Assembly (NCBI RefSeq): GCF_035573695.1
Contig: NZ_CP121694.1
Location: 1,340,501-1,404,500 of the forward strand
Reading direction: 5' to 3'
Source: Metallumcola ferriviriculae
GTDB lineage: Bacteria > Bacillota > JADQBR01
DNA: 64,000 nucleotides
In this document: piece after piece, positions 42,513 to 51,856 of the stretch
Layout of the letters: every line of letters begins with the position of its first letter
Numbering within the stretch: position 1 is the first letter of the stretch
Notes under the pieces: generated by a model
What the model was told of the DNA's origin: nothing
What the model saw: the letters and a program-made list of their open reading frames with translations, nothing else
Database searches by the model: none
Made by a program: the position numbers and the translations under genes

Positions 42513-43452
42513 AACTTATAAGTTTAGCAAAAGTATTGTTGGTATAACCGGCGGGTTGATTTTGTTGTCGGTGGTCATTACAGACCCGTATTATCTTCAA
42601 ATCATTACTTGGTTAGCGATTAATTTTGTCTTGGCTGCCAGCTTGCGATTTATGATGCTTACTGGTGAAATAAGTCTTGTGCATGCTGGTTTTATGGGTA
42701 TTGGAGCCTATACTTCTGGTGCATTGTCACTGGCAGGTTATTCTTTAGGGCTTACCATCCCTGCTGGACTGATTTTGAGTGGGATTGTAGCAGCATTATT
42801 TGGGTTGATCAGCTTGAGATTGAGGGGAGCATATTTTTTGCTGGTCACGTTTGCTTTCAGTGAAATACTTAGGCTGTTCTTCACTAATTACTTTAGCGAA
42901 ATACTAGGCGGTGCCACGGGTCTTGTAGTTCCGGGTTTGGGCAGTATGGCCACCCTCTATATTGTAATAGTAAGTGCGGTTGTATTATGGGTCCTGCACT
43001 ACATTGAACAGTCCAGGCTAGGCAGCGTTCTTAAGTGTCTCCATCAAAACATGGATTTAACTGAATCCATTGGCTACAATCAGTTTTATTACAAACTTGC
43101 GGCTTTTTGTATCAGCAGTTCTTTGGCAGGGTTAATCGGTGCTTTGTTTGCTCACTACAATTTGGTAATTGCGCCCCAAGACTTTACTTTCGTCTTATCC
43201 ATATACGTGGTGGCTTATGTGATTATTGGTGGAAAGGGTAAATTGGAAGGGGCCTTGCTTGGTGCTGCTTTGCTGACTTTATTATCAGAATTCATCAGAC
43301 AGTTCGGAGCTTTGGAGTCTTTGGCATACGGTTTAATTCTGGTACTTACCATGCTTATTTCTCCCGATGGTTTGCTGGAAGGTATTGGCAGGATCCCGGC
43401 TATGTTTAAAAGAAAAGCAAATATTGATATAGGGGGGAAGGTAGATGCTTGA
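42505..43452 (+). CDS. LivM-type ABC transporter permease
   Basis: A 315-residue membrane protein. GEISLVHAGFMGIGAYTSG and LRLRGAYFLLVTFAFSEILR are LivM signatures, and LKCLHQNMDLTESIGYNQF is the coupling loop. The last segment carries IIGGKGKLEGALLGAAL. It pairs with the preceding LivH permease and overlaps the following ATPase gene by 8 bases. Confidence 0.92.
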   Translation: MNKTYKFSKSIVGITGGLILLSVVITDPYYLQIITWLAINFVLAASLRFMMLTGEISLVHAGFMGIGAYTSGALSLAGYSLGLTIPAGLILSGIVAALFGLISLRLRGAYFLLVTFAFSEILRLFFTNYFSEILGGATGLVVPGLGSMATLYIVIVSAVVLWVLHYIEQSRLGSVLKCLHQNMDLTESIGYNQFYYKLAAFCISSSLAGLIGALFAHYNLVIAPQDFTFVLSIYVVAYVIIGGKGKLEGALLGAALLTLLSEFIRQFGALESLAYGLILVLTMLISPDGLLEGIGRIPAMFKRKANIDIGGKVDA

Positions 43453-44134
43453 GGTTAAGGGTCTTTCCAAGTCCTTCGGGGGGTTAGCTGCTGTAGCAAA
43501 TGTATCTTTCCATATTGGAAAGGGGGAAATTGTCGGCTTAATTGGCCCTAACGGAGCCGGTAAAACGACTGTTTTTAATTTAATTAGCGGTATTCACAGA
43601 CCTTTAAAAGGAAAGATTTTGTTTCAAGGTAATGATATCACTTCTGCTAATTCGGCTTCAACATCACGAATGGGTATTGCGCGTACTTTTCAATCGCCAT
43701 TACTTTTTGGAGAATTAAGTGTCAGAGATAATATTCAGGTGGCTTTAAGAGATGGAAGAACGGTGGAAGAAATTTTAAGGTTTTTTGGTCTGGAGTGGGT
43801 TGAAAACGAAGTGCCCAACAATCTTCCTCATGGTTATCAAAGATTGTTGGGTATTGCCATAGCCATTGCGACTAAACCGAGTATGCTGATGCTGGATGAA
43901 CCTCTGACTGGAATGAATCCTAGTGAAGCCGAAAAGGCGTGCCAAATAATAAAAGCTATTAACACTGAGGATTACTATTTTGCTGGTTGAACATAACATG
44001 AATGCTGTCATGAGTATCTGTCAAAGATTAGTGGTACTTAACTACGGGCAGAAACTCGCTGAGGGTAACCCAACGGAGGTACAAAAAAATGAGCATGTTA
44101 TCAAAGCCTACCTCGGCAGCGAGGTTGAGCATTA
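43445..44134 (+). pseudogene. LivG-type ABC ATPase gene with a frameshift near its end
   Basis: The first 175 residues are normal: Walker A GLIGPNGAGKTTVFN, LPHGYQRLLGIAIAIATKP as signature region, and LMLDEPLTGMNPSEA as Walker B. After KAINTE (43961-43969) the frame changes, giving an early TGA. The other frame continues [20 protein letters not shown], with the H-loop His, to TAG at 44134. One inserted or two deleted bases near 43970 explain it. Without the H-loop the ATPase should fail, so either the transporter is dead, another LivG substitutes, or this is an assembly error. Confidence 0.85.
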
Positions 44135-44844
44135 GTAACTTAAGTGTGAATTATGGAAAGGCACGGGCACTGGCCAATATAAATTTATCTGTGGAACAGC
44201 AGGAAATTATTACTATCATTGGTTTAAATGGTGCTGGTAAAACCACATTAATGCGTAGCATTACCGGATTAAAGAAAATTTCAGAAGGCGAGATCATTTT
44301 TAACAACAAGAACTTGGCGGGCTGCTCAGTTGACCAGAGAGTTAAGTATGGTATAGCCATGGTGCCTGAGGGAAGATCGCTCTTCCCTAAAATGACGGTA
44401 CGTGAGAACCTTGTAATGGGTGCTTATACCAGGCGGGATAAGGAAGAGATTACGAATAGTTTGGATAAAGTGATGAATTTATTTCCCGATTTAAAGAAAA
44501 AGGTCAGTGACAGAGCTGAAAGTTTGAGCGGAGGCCAGCAACAAATGGTAGCAATAGGTAGAGCATTAATGTCTGACCCGAGGCTTCTACTGTTAGATGA
44601 GCCTTCTATAGGCCTTGCCCCTATTATTGTTCAACATATAGCAGAGATGATTAAAGAAATAAATCGACAGCATGGAGTCAGTATTTTATTAGTTGAACAA
44701 AATGCCAGAGTTGCAATGAGCTTGGCAGACAGGGTATATGTACTAGAAACCGGGGAAATTGTTTTGGAGGGTCCCGCTGATAAGCTGCGAGAAAATACGA
44801 GGGTTCAGGAAGCGTATTTGGGAATGAAAGTTAAAGCAGGCTAA
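44089..44844 (+). CDS. LivF-type ABC transporter ATPase
   Basis: A 251-residue ATPase: Walker [19 protein letters not shown], LivF-typical [20 protein letters not shown], signature [17 protein letters not shown], Walker [14 protein letters not shown] and H-loop [21 protein letters not shown]. It starts inside the last 46 bases of livG (in its shifted frame). Confidence 0.93.
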   Translation: MSMLSKPTSAARLSISNLSVNYGKARALANINLSVEQQEIITIIGLNGAGKTTLMRSITGLKKISEGEIIFNNKNLAGCSVDQRVKYGIAMVPEGRSLFPKMTVRENLVMGAYTRRDKEEITNSLDKVMNLFPDLKKKVSDRAESLSGGQQQMVAIGRALMSDPRLLLLDEPSIGLAPIIVQHIAEMIKEINRQHGVSILLVEQNARVAMSLADRVYVLETGEIVLEGPADKLRENTRVQEAYLGMKVKAG

Positions 44845-44876
44845 TTTGGTTAAACAAATTAAGGAGGGTTATTAAT

Positions 44877-45695
44877 ATGGAATTCCAAGATATTATATAC
44901 GAAAAATATGATGGTCGGGCAAAGATTATAATTAACAGAGTTCAGAAACTTAATGCATTCAGTAACTTGACTCTTCAAGAAATGATAAAGGCACTGACCG
45001 ATGCTTGGGTAGACAAAAACGTGGGCGTAATAATTATAACAGGAGCCGGCGACCGGGCGTTTTCTGTTGGTGGTGACCAGTCTATCAGGGCTAAGGGGGG
45101 CTATGAATCTGAAGAAACCGATTCTTTGGATTTTCCTCTTGACAATTTACCGCTTCCTAATAATCACGCCTTAGTACTTCAGTTGATCAGAACTATACCG
45201 AAGCCAGTTATAGCATCGGTCAACGGTTATGCAATTGGTGGAGGTCATGTGCTGCATGTGGTATGCGATATGTCTATAGCGGCTAGCACGGCAAAGTTTG
45301 GTCAGGCTGGGCCAAGGGTTGGTAGCTTTGATGCAGGATATGGTTCTGCATATCTGGCAAGAGTAGTTGGGGAAAAGAAAGCACGAGAAATATGGTACCT
45401 ATGTGAACAATATTCAGCAGAAGATGCGCTTCAGATGGGGTTAGTTAATCGTGTTGTCCCACCTGATAAACTGAATGAGGTGGTAGAAGAAATATGTGCG
45501 TCTCTATTAGAAAAAAGCCCAACGGCCCTTGCTGCACTTAAGGCATCTTTTAATGCCGAAACGGAATCAATTTGGGGTATTCATAATATGGCAGGCATTG
45601 CATTGAATTTATACTATGATACAGAAGAAGCACTGGAAGGCAAGAATGCCTTTATGGAAAAACGTAAGCCTGATTTTGCTAAGTACAGAAAGTAA
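44877..45695 (+). CDS. badI: 2-ketocyclohexanecarboxyl-CoA hydrolase (BadI family)
   Basis: A crotonase-fold ring-opening enzyme that converts 2-ketocyclohexane-1-carboxyl-CoA to pimeloyl-CoA. The 272-residue sequence follows BadI closely: [69 protein letters not shown] and [15 protein letters not shown], ending in [11 protein letters not shown]. MenB (naphthoate synthase) is the nearest alternative, but no menaquinone genes are present and a BadH-like dehydrogenase gene shares the cluster. SD AAGGAGGG. Confidence 0.87.
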   Translation: MEFQDIIYEKYDGRAKIIINRVQKLNAFSNLTLQEMIKALTDAWVDKNVGVIIITGAGDRAFSVGGDQSIRAKGGYESEETDSLDFPLDNLPLPNNHALVLQLIRTIPKPVIASVNGYAIGGGHVLHVVCDMSIAASTAKFGQAGPRVGSFDAGYGSAYLARVVGEKKAREIWYLCEQYSAEDALQMGLVNRVVPPDKLNEVVEEICASLLEKSPTALAALKASFNAETESIWGIHNMAGIALNLYYDTEEALEGKNAFMEKRKPDFAKYRK

Positions 45696-45737
45696 TTAAT
45701 AGAAGACAGGCGAAAATATCGGGAGGAGGGATATATC

Positions 45738-47261
45738 TTGTATCTGACTAGTCTTTTGGAAGTAGCTTGGAGGGAATATCCTGAAAAAGTCGCAGTTTAC
45801 GGCGAAAACATGCAGCTCACATATGCGGAACTTTATAACCAGTCGGACAGAATGGCTAATGCTTTACAGAAGTTAGGGGTAACTCGCGGGGATAGAGTGG
45901 GTATTTATCTATCCAGTCGACCGGAATTTTATATTTGTTATTGGTCTATAATTCGATTGGGCGCCGTCGCGGTATTGCTTAATCCCATGTATAAGGAGAG
46001 GGAAATCGAGCATGTTTTAACCGATACAGGTGCTAAAGTTTGTTTTACTGAGGAGTCAATTGTTCGGCGATTACAGGTGGTCTCGAAAGAAATTCCTGAA
46101 AAACTCAGTATCATCTGTCTAGGTAATTCCGCTGATACTCTAAGTTTTGATAGTCTGTTAAAGGACAATGATACCAGAGGAATAATCTCGGAAGCAAGAC
46201 TTAATGACGTGGTGAGTATTATTTATACATCAGGCACTACGGGTAAACCCAAAGGAGCAACACATACGCACAAAAGTATTTGGAGCAATGTTTCCGCATT
46301 CTCTATAAATAACAAATTTACTTCAGGAGATGTATTATTATGCTGTTTACCGATATTTAATAATTTTGGCTTGAATGTAGTTTCTATGGCCACGTTTTAT
46401 ATTGGCGGAAATATGGTTTTGTTTGATAGGTTCGATGCCAAAAAAATACTCTCGGCAATGGGCCGTTATAAAGTTACCTATATGGCAGGAACGCCAACTA
46501 TGTATGTTTATTTGTTACAAGAATATGATGTTGGTGACTATCACGTTAACACGCTGCGGGTGTGTAATAGCGGTGGGGCTAATCTTCCTGACGAAGTGAT
46601 TAAAAAGTGGGAAAAAAGATTCAAAAGTCCCCTGATAAACGGTTATGGCCAGACTGAGGCAAGTGGTTTCTCAACCCTTACTCCAGTGGTAGGTGTGCGA
46701 AAGAACGGGGCAGTAGGACTGCCAATCAGTAATATTCGGGTGAAGATCGTAAATGAGGCAGGCGAGGAGCTATCACGAGGGAAAGTGGGAGAAATCGCTC
46801 TTAAAGGAGATCCCATTTCGGAGGTTGGCTATTGGAATAATGAAGAGGCAAATAAACAAGCCTGGCAAGACGGATGGTTCCTCAGTAACGACTTGGGTTA
46901 TATAGATGAAGACGGGTATCTTTTTATCGTGGACCGTAAGAATGATTTAATTATTACAGGCGGCTCCAACATATACCCGGCCGAATTAGAGGAAGTTTTA
47001 TATCAGCATCCTAAAGTTTCCCTGGCAGCAGTTGTCGGCGTTCCCGATGAAGTTAAAGGGGAATTAGCAAAAGCATTCATAGTTTTAAAAGAGGGCGCTG
47101 ATTGTACTGAAAGTGAATTAATTAATTACTGTCGGGACAAATTAGCTGTCTATAAAGCCCCCCGATTGGTGGAATTCGTTAATGATATGCCCCGGGGAGT
47201 CACTGGTAAAATCCTTAAACGAGTACTAAAGGAGCAAGTAGCAGCCAGCAAGGATAATTAA
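45738..47261 (+). CDS. Acyl-CoA synthetase (AMP-forming), probable cyclic-acid CoA ligase
   Basis: A 507-residue ANL-family ligase: A3 loop YTSGTTGKPKGATHTH, A5 GYGQTEASGFSTLTP, A8 region FIVDRKNDLIITGGSNIYP and the C-terminal Lys in GVTGKILKRVLKE. It should activate the imported acid to its CoA thioester in the AliA position of cyclohexanecarboxylate degradation. The start is TTG 45738, with GGAGGAGGG upstream. Fatty-acid specificity cannot be excluded from sequence. Confidence 0.87.
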   Translation: MYLTSLLEVAWREYPEKVAVYGENMQLTYAELYNQSDRMANALQKLGVTRGDRVGIYLSSRPEFYICYWSIIRLGAVAVLLNPMYKEREIEHVLTDTGAKVCFTEESIVRRLQVVSKEIPEKLSIICLGNSADTLSFDSLLKDNDTRGIISEARLNDVVSIIYTSGTTGKPKGATHTHKSIWSNVSAFSINNKFTSGDVLLCCLPIFNNFGLNVVSMATFYIGGNMVLFDRFDAKKILSAMGRYKVTYMAGTPTMYVYLLQEYDVGDYHVNTLRVCNSGGANLPDEVIKKWEKRFKSPLINGYGQTEASGFSTLTPVVGVRKNGAVGLPISNIRVKIVNEAGEELSRGKVGEIALKGDPISEVGYWNNEEANKQAWQDGWFLSNDLGYIDEDGYLFIVDRKNDLIITGGSNIYPAELEEVLYQHPKVSLAAVVGVPDEVKGELAKAFIVLKEGADCTESELINYCRDKLAVYKAPRLVEFVNDMPRGVTGKILKRVLKEQVAASKDN

Positions 47262-47316
47262 ATGCATAGATTATAAAACATATGACAATGATGTCAATTT
47301 GAGGAGGGGCCAGGCA

Positions 47317-48072
47317 ATGTTGTTTAAGGGAAAAACAGCAGTTGTTACTGGGGCGTGTCAGGGAATTGGCGCTGCAATTGCCAAGGAACTTGCCCGCCAA
47401 GGGGCTCAAGTTGTGGTAAACGATATTCTTCAAAGTGCGGCAACTGATGTAGTCGAAAATATCAGAATGGCGGGGGGGAAGGCGCTTCCTATAATGGCAG
47501 ATGTTACGAATTATGCTGCAGTGGATGCTATGATGGCTGAAACGGTACATTGCTTCGGAGCAGTAGACATTCTTGTAAATAACGCAGGAGCTGTTAGAGA
47601 TAACCTCGTTTTAGATATGCCGGAAAGTGATTGGGATTCCATAGCAGATTTGTGCTTAAAAGGTTCTTGGTTTTGTTCCAAAAGTGCTTTGGGTTATATG
47701 AAGAAGAACCAGTACGGACGTATTATGAATATTTTTTCTGGGGCTTGGTTGGGTAATATCGGGCATTCCAACTATTCAGCTGTTAAGGCTGGTTTGGCTG
47801 GGTTAACGCGAGCTCTTGCCATGGAGTTTGTAAGGCATAACATTACCATAAATGCAGTCGCTCCGGGTTTGATAGATATGCCATTGTATACAAACCAACG
47901 TGAAGATGTCCAAGGGCAGTTGACGACTAACGCCCAACCTACTCCCTATATAGGTCAAGCGGAAGATGTTGCTAAGATCGTTGCATTTTTAGGTTCTGAT
48001 AACAGTAGGTATATTACGGGGCAGGTTATTCATGTGGATGGTGGGAAAAGTCTATGTTGCCACAGTGAGTAA
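47317..48072 (+). CDS. SDR dehydrogenase, second BadH/FabG-like enzyme
   Basis: A 251-residue SDR: TAVVTGACQGIGAAIAKEL, VDILVNNAGAVRDNLVL, IFSGAWLGNIGHSNYSAVKAG (in the catalytic Ser-Tyr-Lys order) and the C-terminal ITGQVIHVDGG. I chose ATG 47317 because GAGGAGGGG lies 9 bases before it. It may oxidise a hydroxyacyl-CoA of different ring position or stereochemistry from the first SDR. Last catabolic gene before the activator. Confidence 0.82.
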   Translation: MLFKGKTAVVTGACQGIGAAIAKELARQGAQVVVNDILQSAATDVVENIRMAGGKALPIMADVTNYAAVDAMMAETVHCFGAVDILVNNAGAVRDNLVLDMPESDWDSIADLCLKGSWFCSKSALGYMKKNQYGRIMNIFSGAWLGNIGHSNYSAVKAGLAGLTRALAMEFVRHNITINAVAPGLIDMPLYTNQREDVQGQLTTNAQPTPYIGQAEDVAKIVAFLGSDNSRYITGQVIHVDGGKSLCCHSE

Positions 48073-48228
48073 GGTATTACAGGTTAAACGGTCTCGCCTC
48101 TTAAGGATGAATTCTTACCACTAAGCATCCAAAATTAACGGCGTACCATATTATTACTGTCAAGCTACGGTCTCAAAAAGTATAATGGAATTACATCTCA
48201 ATCGGCAATACTGAAAGGGGGTTATATT

Positions 48229-49266
48229 ATGATTAGTCAGGAAAGACAGCATCCAAACCCTAACAACCTTCTTTCGCTTGAAGTGCGAAAGATGGGCATT
48301 GTTGCCAAATCGCAAGCGATGATGGAAGTTTTGCGGATGGCATTTCAGATCGCGACCGTGGACTGTACTGTACTGATTTTAGGGGAATCGGGGGTGGGTA
48401 AAGAGGCTATAGCGAAATTAATTCATGAGAATAGTAGTAATTCTGATGGACCTTTTGTGAAAGTCAATTGTGGTGCCATTCCCGAAAATCTACTGGAATC
48501 GGAGTTGTTTGGCTATGAATATGGGGCTTTTACCGGCGCAAAACGAGAGGGCAAGCTAGGTAAATTTGAAATGGCGCATAATGGTACGATATTACTGGAT
48601 GAAATTGGGGATTTGCCTTTACATCTGCAGGTAAAATTACTTCGAGTTATCCAAGAGCGCGAGATAATTCGAATTGGTGCAAACCAATCAAGAAAAGTGA
48701 ACATTCGGATACTTGCTGCGACTAACAAAGACTTGCGCGAAATGACTATGCAGGGTAAATTTAGAGAGGATCTTTATTATCGTCTTAATGTTGTGCCATT
48801 ACACATTCCTCCGTTGAGGGAACGCCGTGAAGATATTATGCCTTTGATTGTACATTTTAAGAAAAAATATGAAAAGAAATATCAGATGGCGCGTACATGT
48901 TCTCCTGAAGTTGTCCGAGTCTATTTGTCTTACGATTGGCCAGGCAATGTAAGGGAATTAGAAAATGTAATCGAGCGGATCTACGTTATGGGTGAGCCGG
49001 GGAAAGAACTAACGCCGGAAAGATTAATAAAGTACTTCTTTAATGTGACATGGCAAGCTAATTATAAGAATAGCGTGACGGTGCATAAATTGGTTCCCCT
49101 CAAAGAGGCTGCCGAGGAAATGGAAATGCAGTTAATTTCTATGGCATTTAAACAATTTGGAACGATTTCTAAGGTCGCAGAAGTTTTAAACGTTGATCCA
49201 TCCACCATAAGCAGAAAGGTTAAAAGGTTAGGTAAAGATGAAGTTTTTTATCAGGGACAACGGTAA
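48229..49266 (+). CDS. Sigma-54-dependent transcriptional activator lacking a sensor domain
   Basis: A 345-residue protein: a short N-terminus of about 20 residues, then the AAA+ domain with Walker A GESGVGKEAIAKL (52-64), the sigma-54 contact loop GAFTGA (99-104), Walker B TILLDEIGDLP and YDWPGNVRELENVIERIY. The C-terminal HTH is FGTISKVAEVLNVDPSTISR, TyrR-like. With no PAS, GAF or receiver domain it may be constitutively active or controlled by an unseen partner. It probably acts on the -24/-12 promoter at 39338 through the palindromes at 39202-39244. SD AAAGGGGG. Confidence 0.9.
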   Translation: MISQERQHPNPNNLLSLEVRKMGIVAKSQAMMEVLRMAFQIATVDCTVLILGESGVGKEAIAKLIHENSSNSDGPFVKVNCGAIPENLLESELFGYEYGAFTGAKREGKLGKFEMAHNGTILLDEIGDLPLHLQVKLLRVIQEREIIRIGANQSRKVNIRILAATNKDLREMTMQGKFREDLYYRLNVVPLHIPPLRERREDIMPLIVHFKKKYEKKYQMARTCSPEVVRVYLSYDWPGNVRELENVIERIYVMGEPGKELTPERLIKYFFNVTWQANYKNSVTVHKLVPLKEAAEEMEMQLISMAFKQFGTISKVAEVLNVDPSTISRKVKRLGKDEVFYQGQR

Positions 49267-49304
49267 ATATGACTTTTATAAGAAGTGTTAAGGAAATAAT
49301 CGTT

Positions 49305-49333
49305 AAAGGTGTCTGAAATCAGGCATCTTTTTT
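49305..49333 (+). terminator. Terminator after the sigma-54 activator gene
   Basis: AAAGGTGTCTGA pairs with TCAGGCATCTTT (12 bp, two G-U pairs, 2-base loop) followed by TTT. It separates this cluster from the CO dehydrogenase operon. Confidence 0.8.
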
Positions 49334-49422
49334 ATTTGTCCAGCGCTTACTGACATAAATCAAGGGACTTGTCTCATATAATTAGGTAAAGAAAGATAAG
49401 GAGGAGGGGGGGAGAGGAAATT

Positions 49423-49914
49423 ATGAAGCAGATATTGATTACCCCTAAGCTTTGTTTGGGTTGCCGCAGTTGTGAACTTGCCTGTGCGGTGGAGCACTCA
49501 CTGTCTAAGGAGCTTTTCGCGGCAGTAATAAAGAAAGAACAGCCTACAGCAAGAATTTTTGTAGAAACCGATGGCGTGATAAATTTACCTTTACAGTGCC
49601 GCCACTGCCAGGATCCGGCCTGTGTCAACGCCTGCATGAGCGGCGCTCTGCAGCGGAAGCCAACGACAGGAATGGTAGTCGCAGATCAGAATAAGTGCGT
49701 GGGCTGTTGGATGTGTGTTATGGCCTGTCCTTTTGGTGCCATTGCCCAGGACCCGGAGTATAAGGTCATCAATAAGTGTGACCGCTGCCCTGACTTGGAT
49801 CAGCCGGCCTGTACCGTCGCTTGTCCCACCGGTGCCGTCAAGTTTGTGGAGGTCAGTCGGTTCAGTCAAGAAAGAAGAAAACAGTACCTGACTTCTTTTG
49901 CTGAGGAAGAATAG
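49423..49914 (+). CDS. cooF: CooF-like iron-sulfur electron transfer protein
   Basis: A 163-residue protein with four ferredoxin-type Cys clusters: CLGCRSCELACAVEHS, CRHCQDPACVNACMSG, CVGCWMCVMACPFGA and CDRCPDLDQPACTVACPTGA. This is the CooF/HycB layout. It passes electrons from the CO dehydrogenase encoded next to a partner, here probably the FAD oxidoreductase. SD GGAGGAGGGG. First gene of the operon. Confidence 0.9.
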   Translation: MKQILITPKLCLGCRSCELACAVEHSLSKELFAAVIKKEQPTARIFVETDGVINLPLQCRHCQDPACVNACMSGALQRKPTTGMVVADQNKCVGCWMCVMACPFGAIAQDPEYKVINKCDRCPDLDQPACTVACPTGAVKFVEVSRFSQERRKQYLTSFAEEE

Positions 49915-49945
49915 CGTTTGGTATTAATTTTGAGGAGGTATCAAA

Positions 49946-51844
49946 ATGTGGGAAACCGATAAAACAATTGATAAAGCTGCCCAACAGATGTTGAAAATAA
50001 CGGCGGCTGACGGGGTGGCCACAGTCTGGGACCGTTATGAAGCCCAACAGCCCCAATGCGGTTTTGGCAGTTTGGGAATTTGCTGCCGTAACTGCCTGCA
50101 GGGTCCCTGCCGCATCAATCCTTTTGGCGAGCCTAAAAGAGGGGTGTGCGGTGCCGATGCCGATACTATCGTGGCGAGAAATCTGCTGCGCAGTTTAGCA
50201 GGGGGTACAGCTGCCCATGTAGACCATGCCTATGAGGCAGTGGAAGCGCTGGAGAAGATTGCAACAGGGGATATTGACTATGTGATAAAGGATGAAAATA
50301 AGCTTATTGCCACTGCTCGGCAGGTAGGAATAGAAACCGACGGTAAGGACAGTAAGGGTGTGGCCAAAGAGGTGGCACAAAAAGCTCTGGAAACTCTTAG
50401 CGGACACGAAGGCGAAATGGGCTGGCTTAGTGCCTGGGCCCCTAAGGAAAGGGTAGATGTCTGGCGGCAGCTGGGGGTAATCCCCCGAGGTGCGGACAGG
50501 GAAATCCGGGAAGCCATGCACCAAACCAGTATGGGGGTGGATGCCGACCCCACTAATTTACTGTTGGCCGGTGTCAAACAGGGACTGGTGGATGGCTACG
50601 CCGGTTTGAAGCTTGCCACTGATATACAGGATATTATTTTCGGTATGCCCCAGCCGGTTAAGAGTGAGGCTAACCTCGGAGTACTTAATGCGGAATACGT
50701 CAACGTGGTAGTGCACGGCCATGTACCCCTGCTTTCGGAGAAGGTATTAGAATGGTGCCGTAAGCTTGAGGATGAGGCGAAAGCCGCCGGGGCCAGAGGC
50801 ATTAATGTAGCCGGTATCTGCTGTACCGGAAATGAAGTGCTGATGCGTCAGGGAGTACCCCCGGCAACCAACTTCCTGGGGCAGGAACTGGCCCTGGCTA
50901 CCGGAGCGGTAGACTTGATGGTTGTAGATGTACAGTGCATTTTGCCTTCGGTTACTAACGTGGCTCAGTGCTACCACGGCGATATAGTTACCACTATGCC
51001 CATTGCTAAGGTGCCTGGAGCCGACCATATCCCATTTAGCTTAGAAGAAGCAGATCAGCAGGCGGAAAAGATAGTTCGCCAGTCAATAGAGTCTTATAAA
51101 AAGCGGGGTAGTACCCCTGTCCATATCCCTGACGAAAGGGCGCTTATTTTTGCGGGCTTTAGTGTCGAAGCTATTATCGGTGCGCTAAGTAAGGTCAATG
51201 CCGAGGACCCATTAAAGCCGCTGGTGGATAACATTAAGGCGGGTAACATCCTGGGGGCCGTGGCTACGGTGGGCTGCAACAATGTGAAAGTGAAGCAGGA
51301 TATGATGCATGTGGAGCTGGTGAAGGAGTTAATTGCTAATAACGTCCTGGTTATAGCCACCGGCTGCTCAGCTCACGCCTTAGGTAAAGCGGGGCTCCTG
51401 CATCCCGATGCCACCAATAACCTGGCAGGGAATGGACTTAAAGCGGTGCTTACCGCAGTAGGTGAGGCTGCCGGCTTAGGCGGTCCGCTGCCGCCGGTAC
51501 TGCACATGGGAAGCTGTGTTGATAACTCCCGTATCGGTGATTTGCTGACAGCGCTGGCCGGGTACATGGGAGTAAATATTAAAGACCTGCCCGTAGCAGC
51601 GTCCGCTCCCGAGCCTCAGCACGAAAAGGCTTTGAGCATCGGCACCTGGGCCGTAGCCCTGGGGGTATTTACCCACTTGGGCCTGCCGCCCCACATTTTA
51701 GGGAGCAAAGCGGTGACCGGTACCTTGACTGATAAGGTGGAAGACCTGCTTGGCGGTAAGTTCTACGTGGAAAGCGACCCGGCCAAGGCAGCAGCGGGCA
51801 TTATCCGGCACATTAAGGATAAGCGCCATGCTCTGGGACTGTAA
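49946..51844 (+). CDS. cooS: Carbon monoxide dehydrogenase catalytic subunit (Ni-Fe, CooS)
   Basis: Oxidises CO to CO2 with electrons delivered to CooF. At 632 residues it has normal CooS length. Cluster B/D ligands lie in CGFGSLGICCRNCLQGPC. C-cluster and nearby ligands lie in VAGICCTGNEVLMRQG, VVDVQCILPSV, AVATVGCNNVKV, ATGCSAHALGKAG and LHMGSCVDNSRIG. It lacks the acetyl-CoA synthase context; the cooF-cooS-FAD oxidoreductase set suggests NAD(P) reduction or oxidative-stress defence. No cooC nickel-insertion gene is present here. SD GAGGAGG. Confidence 0.96.
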   Translation: MWETDKTIDKAAQQMLKITAADGVATVWDRYEAQQPQCGFGSLGICCRNCLQGPCRINPFGEPKRGVCGADADTIVARNLLRSLAGGTAAHVDHAYEAVEALEKIATGDIDYVIKDENKLIATARQVGIETDGKDSKGVAKEVAQKALETLSGHEGEMGWLSAWAPKERVDVWRQLGVIPRGADREIREAMHQTSMGVDADPTNLLLAGVKQGLVDGYAGLKLATDIQDIIFGMPQPVKSEANLGVLNAEYVNVVVHGHVPLLSEKVLEWCRKLEDEAKAAGARGINVAGICCTGNEVLMRQGVPPATNFLGQELALATGAVDLMVVDVQCILPSVTNVAQCYHGDIVTTMPIAKVPGADHIPFSLEEADQQAEKIVRQSIESYKKRGSTPVHIPDERALIFAGFSVEAIIGALSKVNAEDPLKPLVDNIKAGNILGAVATVGCNNVKVKQDMMHVELVKELIANNVLVIATGCSAHALGKAGLLHPDATNNLAGNGLKAVLTAVGEAAGLGGPLPPVLHMGSCVDNSRIGDLLTALAGYMGVNIKDLPVAASAPEPQHEKALSIGTWAVALGVFTHLGLPPHILGSKAVTGTLTDKVEDLLGGKFYVESDPAKAAAGIIRHIKDKRHALGL

Positions 51845-51856
51845 CGGAGGGAGACT

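Noticed and set aside
44877-45695. MenB (naphthoate synthase)
   Set aside because: Sequence blocks follow BadI and no menaquinone genes are nearby, while a BadH-like gene is in the same cluster.
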